Shown one piece after another: positions 5,405 to 6,262 of a stretch of 6,262 nucleotides of DNA. The position numbers and the translations under genes were made by a program. Origin of the DNA: Spirochaetaceae bacterium. Lineage in GTDB: Bacteria; Spirochaetota; Spirochaetia; SZUA-6; Fen-1364. The DNA lies in contig PMDT01000190.1 in the NCBI GenBank assembly GCA_003154555.1, positions 1 to 6,262 of the forward strand. Direction: 5' to 3'. The notes under the pieces were generated by a model that did no database searches, was not told the DNA's origin, and saw only the letters and a program-made list of their open reading frames with translations. Position 1 is the first letter of the stretch. Every line of letters starts with the position of its first letter.

Positions 5405-5881
5405 CTATTCGCCCGTCACGATCGGTTCTACATTGATCGGGAAGTTGCACGAATTGGCGATGAAGCATCCGTCGTGCGCTTCCTTGTGAAGCGCCGTGGC
5501 CGCGGCTACCTTGTCCGCCCCGCTCACCGTGACGCGCGGATGAAGCGTCACTGATTCAAACCTCCCCGTTGCCCCGCCGCCCGATGTAACCATGACGCCA
5601 TGGGCGTCGTCGGTGTACGAAAGGACGCTGATCTTTTTCAGGGCGCAGACCGCCAGGTAGCTCAGCATGTGGCACGAGCTGAGGGAGGCGACCAGGAGGT
5701 CTTCCGGGTTGTGCATGTCAGGCGCGCCGCGGAACGTCGCATCGGCGCTTCCGACAAGATCGGGCTTGCCACTCATAAGGATGCGGAAGTTTCGACCGTA
5801 GCCGGCGTACGTCGCTGTGCCCTGGCCGAGATTCCCTTCCCATGTCAGGCGGGCGCTGTATTCGTGTCTGTCGTGACTCAT
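5405..5881 (-). CDS. OsmC/Ohr superfamily protein, probable thiol peroxidase
   Basis: From the ATG at 5881 the product has 158 residues; a GTG two codons upstream (5887) is an alternative start. OsmC/Ohr proteins reduce organic or hydrogen peroxide with a pair of cysteines in the cytoplasm, and this one has both. C70 is in the helix-start motif SLSSCHMLSYL (66-76) and C139 is in HDGCFIANSC (136-145). Extra cysteines are C79 and C144. The ending CFIANSCNFPI resembles an OsmC subfamily that reads CFIANSVNFPV in other bacteria, distinct from E. coli OsmC (143 residues) and Ohr. No clear Shine-Dalgarno sequence precedes either start. The gene begins 24 bases after the amidohydrolase stop on the same strand, so the two are probably co-transcribed. 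A link to purine oxidation, such as protection from peroxide, is only a guess. Confidence 0.9.
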   Translation of the reverse strand: MSHDRHEYSARLTWEGNLGQGTATYAGYGRNFRILMSGKPDLVGSADATFRGAPDMHNPEDLLVASLSSCHMLSYLAVCALKKISVLSYTDDAHGVMVTSGGGATGRFESVTLHPRVTVSGADKVAAATALHKEAHDGCFIANSCNFPINVEPIVTGE

Positions 5882-5905
5882 AAGCACAAGATAAGGCGCC
5901 GCGGG

Positions 5906-6262
5906 CTATTCGACGAGCCTTGCGGCGATGCGATTTGCGTCACGGATGAGCTTCTCCTCGTCGATGCCCGTGAGCCTGCCATTGTCGACAACGACCCTGC
6001 CATTGCAGATCGTGTAGGCAGTGCCGTGATTGTAGCCCGAGAAGATAAGCGCGGCAAAAGGATCCGACAGGCTGCCGCAATACTCCAGCTTGCCGATGTC
6101 GAAGACCGCGAGGTCCGCGGCCTGCCCCTGTTCCACCTTTCCAATACCCCCGAAACCCAGCGCGTCGGCGCCAGCCGTCGTGGCCATGCGCAGCACCTCC
6201 CGGGCTCCCAGTGCGCCGCTTCCCTTCACGACGCGCTGCAGGAGGAGCGCGTGGCGCATCTC
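5906..6262 (-). CDS. Amidohydrolase, 8-oxoguanine deaminase-like, C-terminal part (cut by window edge)
   Basis: The last 118 codons of a larger gene (about 450 residues in the family) are visible. This is the C-terminal end of a COG0402-type amidohydrolase. It covers the final helices of the barrel (EMRHALLLQRV, then EVLRMATTAGADALGF) and the closing beta-sandwich (GKVEQGQAADLAVFD; the usual G-x-G-x-x-A-D-x-x-x-x-D ending). The stretches KLEYCGSLSDPFAAL and VVDNGRLTGIDEEKLI resemble Pseudomonas 8-oxoguanine deaminase and hydroxyatrazine-type hydrolases more than E. coli SsnA as I recall both. 8-Oxoguanine deaminase releases ammonia to give urate, which fits the xdhD/ygeW genes nearby. The metal-binding His and Asp residues lie beyond the window, so substrate and activity cannot be confirmed. 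SsnA, guanine deaminase or another heterocycle deaminase remain possible. Confidence 0.8.
   Translation of the reverse strand, partial: EMRHALLLQRVVKGSGALGAREVLRMATTAGADALGFGGIGKVEQGQAADLAVFDIGKLEYCGSLSDPFAALIFSGYNHGTAYTICNGRVVVDNGRLTGIDEEKLIRDANRIAARLVE

Noticed and set aside
5906..6262. Assignment of the right-edge amidohydrolase as SsnA
   Set aside because: SsnA is the usual partner of ygfM/xdhD, but the visible stretches KLEYCGSLSDPFAAL and RLTGIDEEKLI fit 8-oxoguanine deaminase better than the SsnA C-terminus as I recall it.

Overview
This 6.26 kb window comes from a GC-rich bacterial chromosome (about 60-65% GC by eye). The genes are tightly packed, with 1-4 nt overlaps in one operon. 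The homologies I recognise are with Gram-negative bacteria: E. coli YgfM, XdhD, YgeW and PpiC, and a Pseudomonas-type 8-oxoguanine deaminase. I cannot name the genus. An anaerobic or facultative proteobacterium or a Desulfobacterota member is a guess.

Layout. (1) Positions 1-3824, minus strand: a three-gene operon reading ygfM-like (FAD subunit) -> xdhD-like (molybdenum hydroxylase with a fused N-terminal ferredoxin-like domain) -> ygeW-like (knotted carbamoyltransferase, running off the left edge). Its joints are translational overlaps of the ATGA and TGATG type. (2) Positions 3825-3912: a short divergent promoter region with a small palindrome. (3) Positions 3913-5377, plus strand: three unrelated small genes, a GNAT-fold protein, a single-domain parvulin (ppiC) and a four-helix DUF1761 membrane protein. 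(4) Positions 5405-6262, minus strand: the C-terminal end of an amidohydrolase of the 8-oxoguanine deaminase type, followed by an OsmC-family protein.

How the genes fit together. xdhD, ygfM and ygeW belong to the purine/urate catabolic gene set of E. coli and many gut anaerobes, which also includes ygfK, ssnA, ygeX, ygeY and hyuA. An 8-oxoguanine deaminase would make urate from 8-oxoguanine. The two minus-strand blocks therefore look like parts of one purine-degradation locus, separated by about 1.6 kb of oppositely oriented housekeeping-type genes. That reading is inference from gene content.

Most interesting observations. The XdhD N-terminal domain keeps the ferredoxin-like fold signature but has lost all eight [2Fe-2S] cysteines. 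Its molybdenum pocket keeps the catalytic Glu but has Gln at both positions that hold purine substrates in xanthine dehydrogenase (Glu and Arg there). Both promoter candidates in the 88-bp divergent region would start transcripts at or next to the start codons. I see no RNA genes, CRISPR arrays, insertion sequences or integration signatures.
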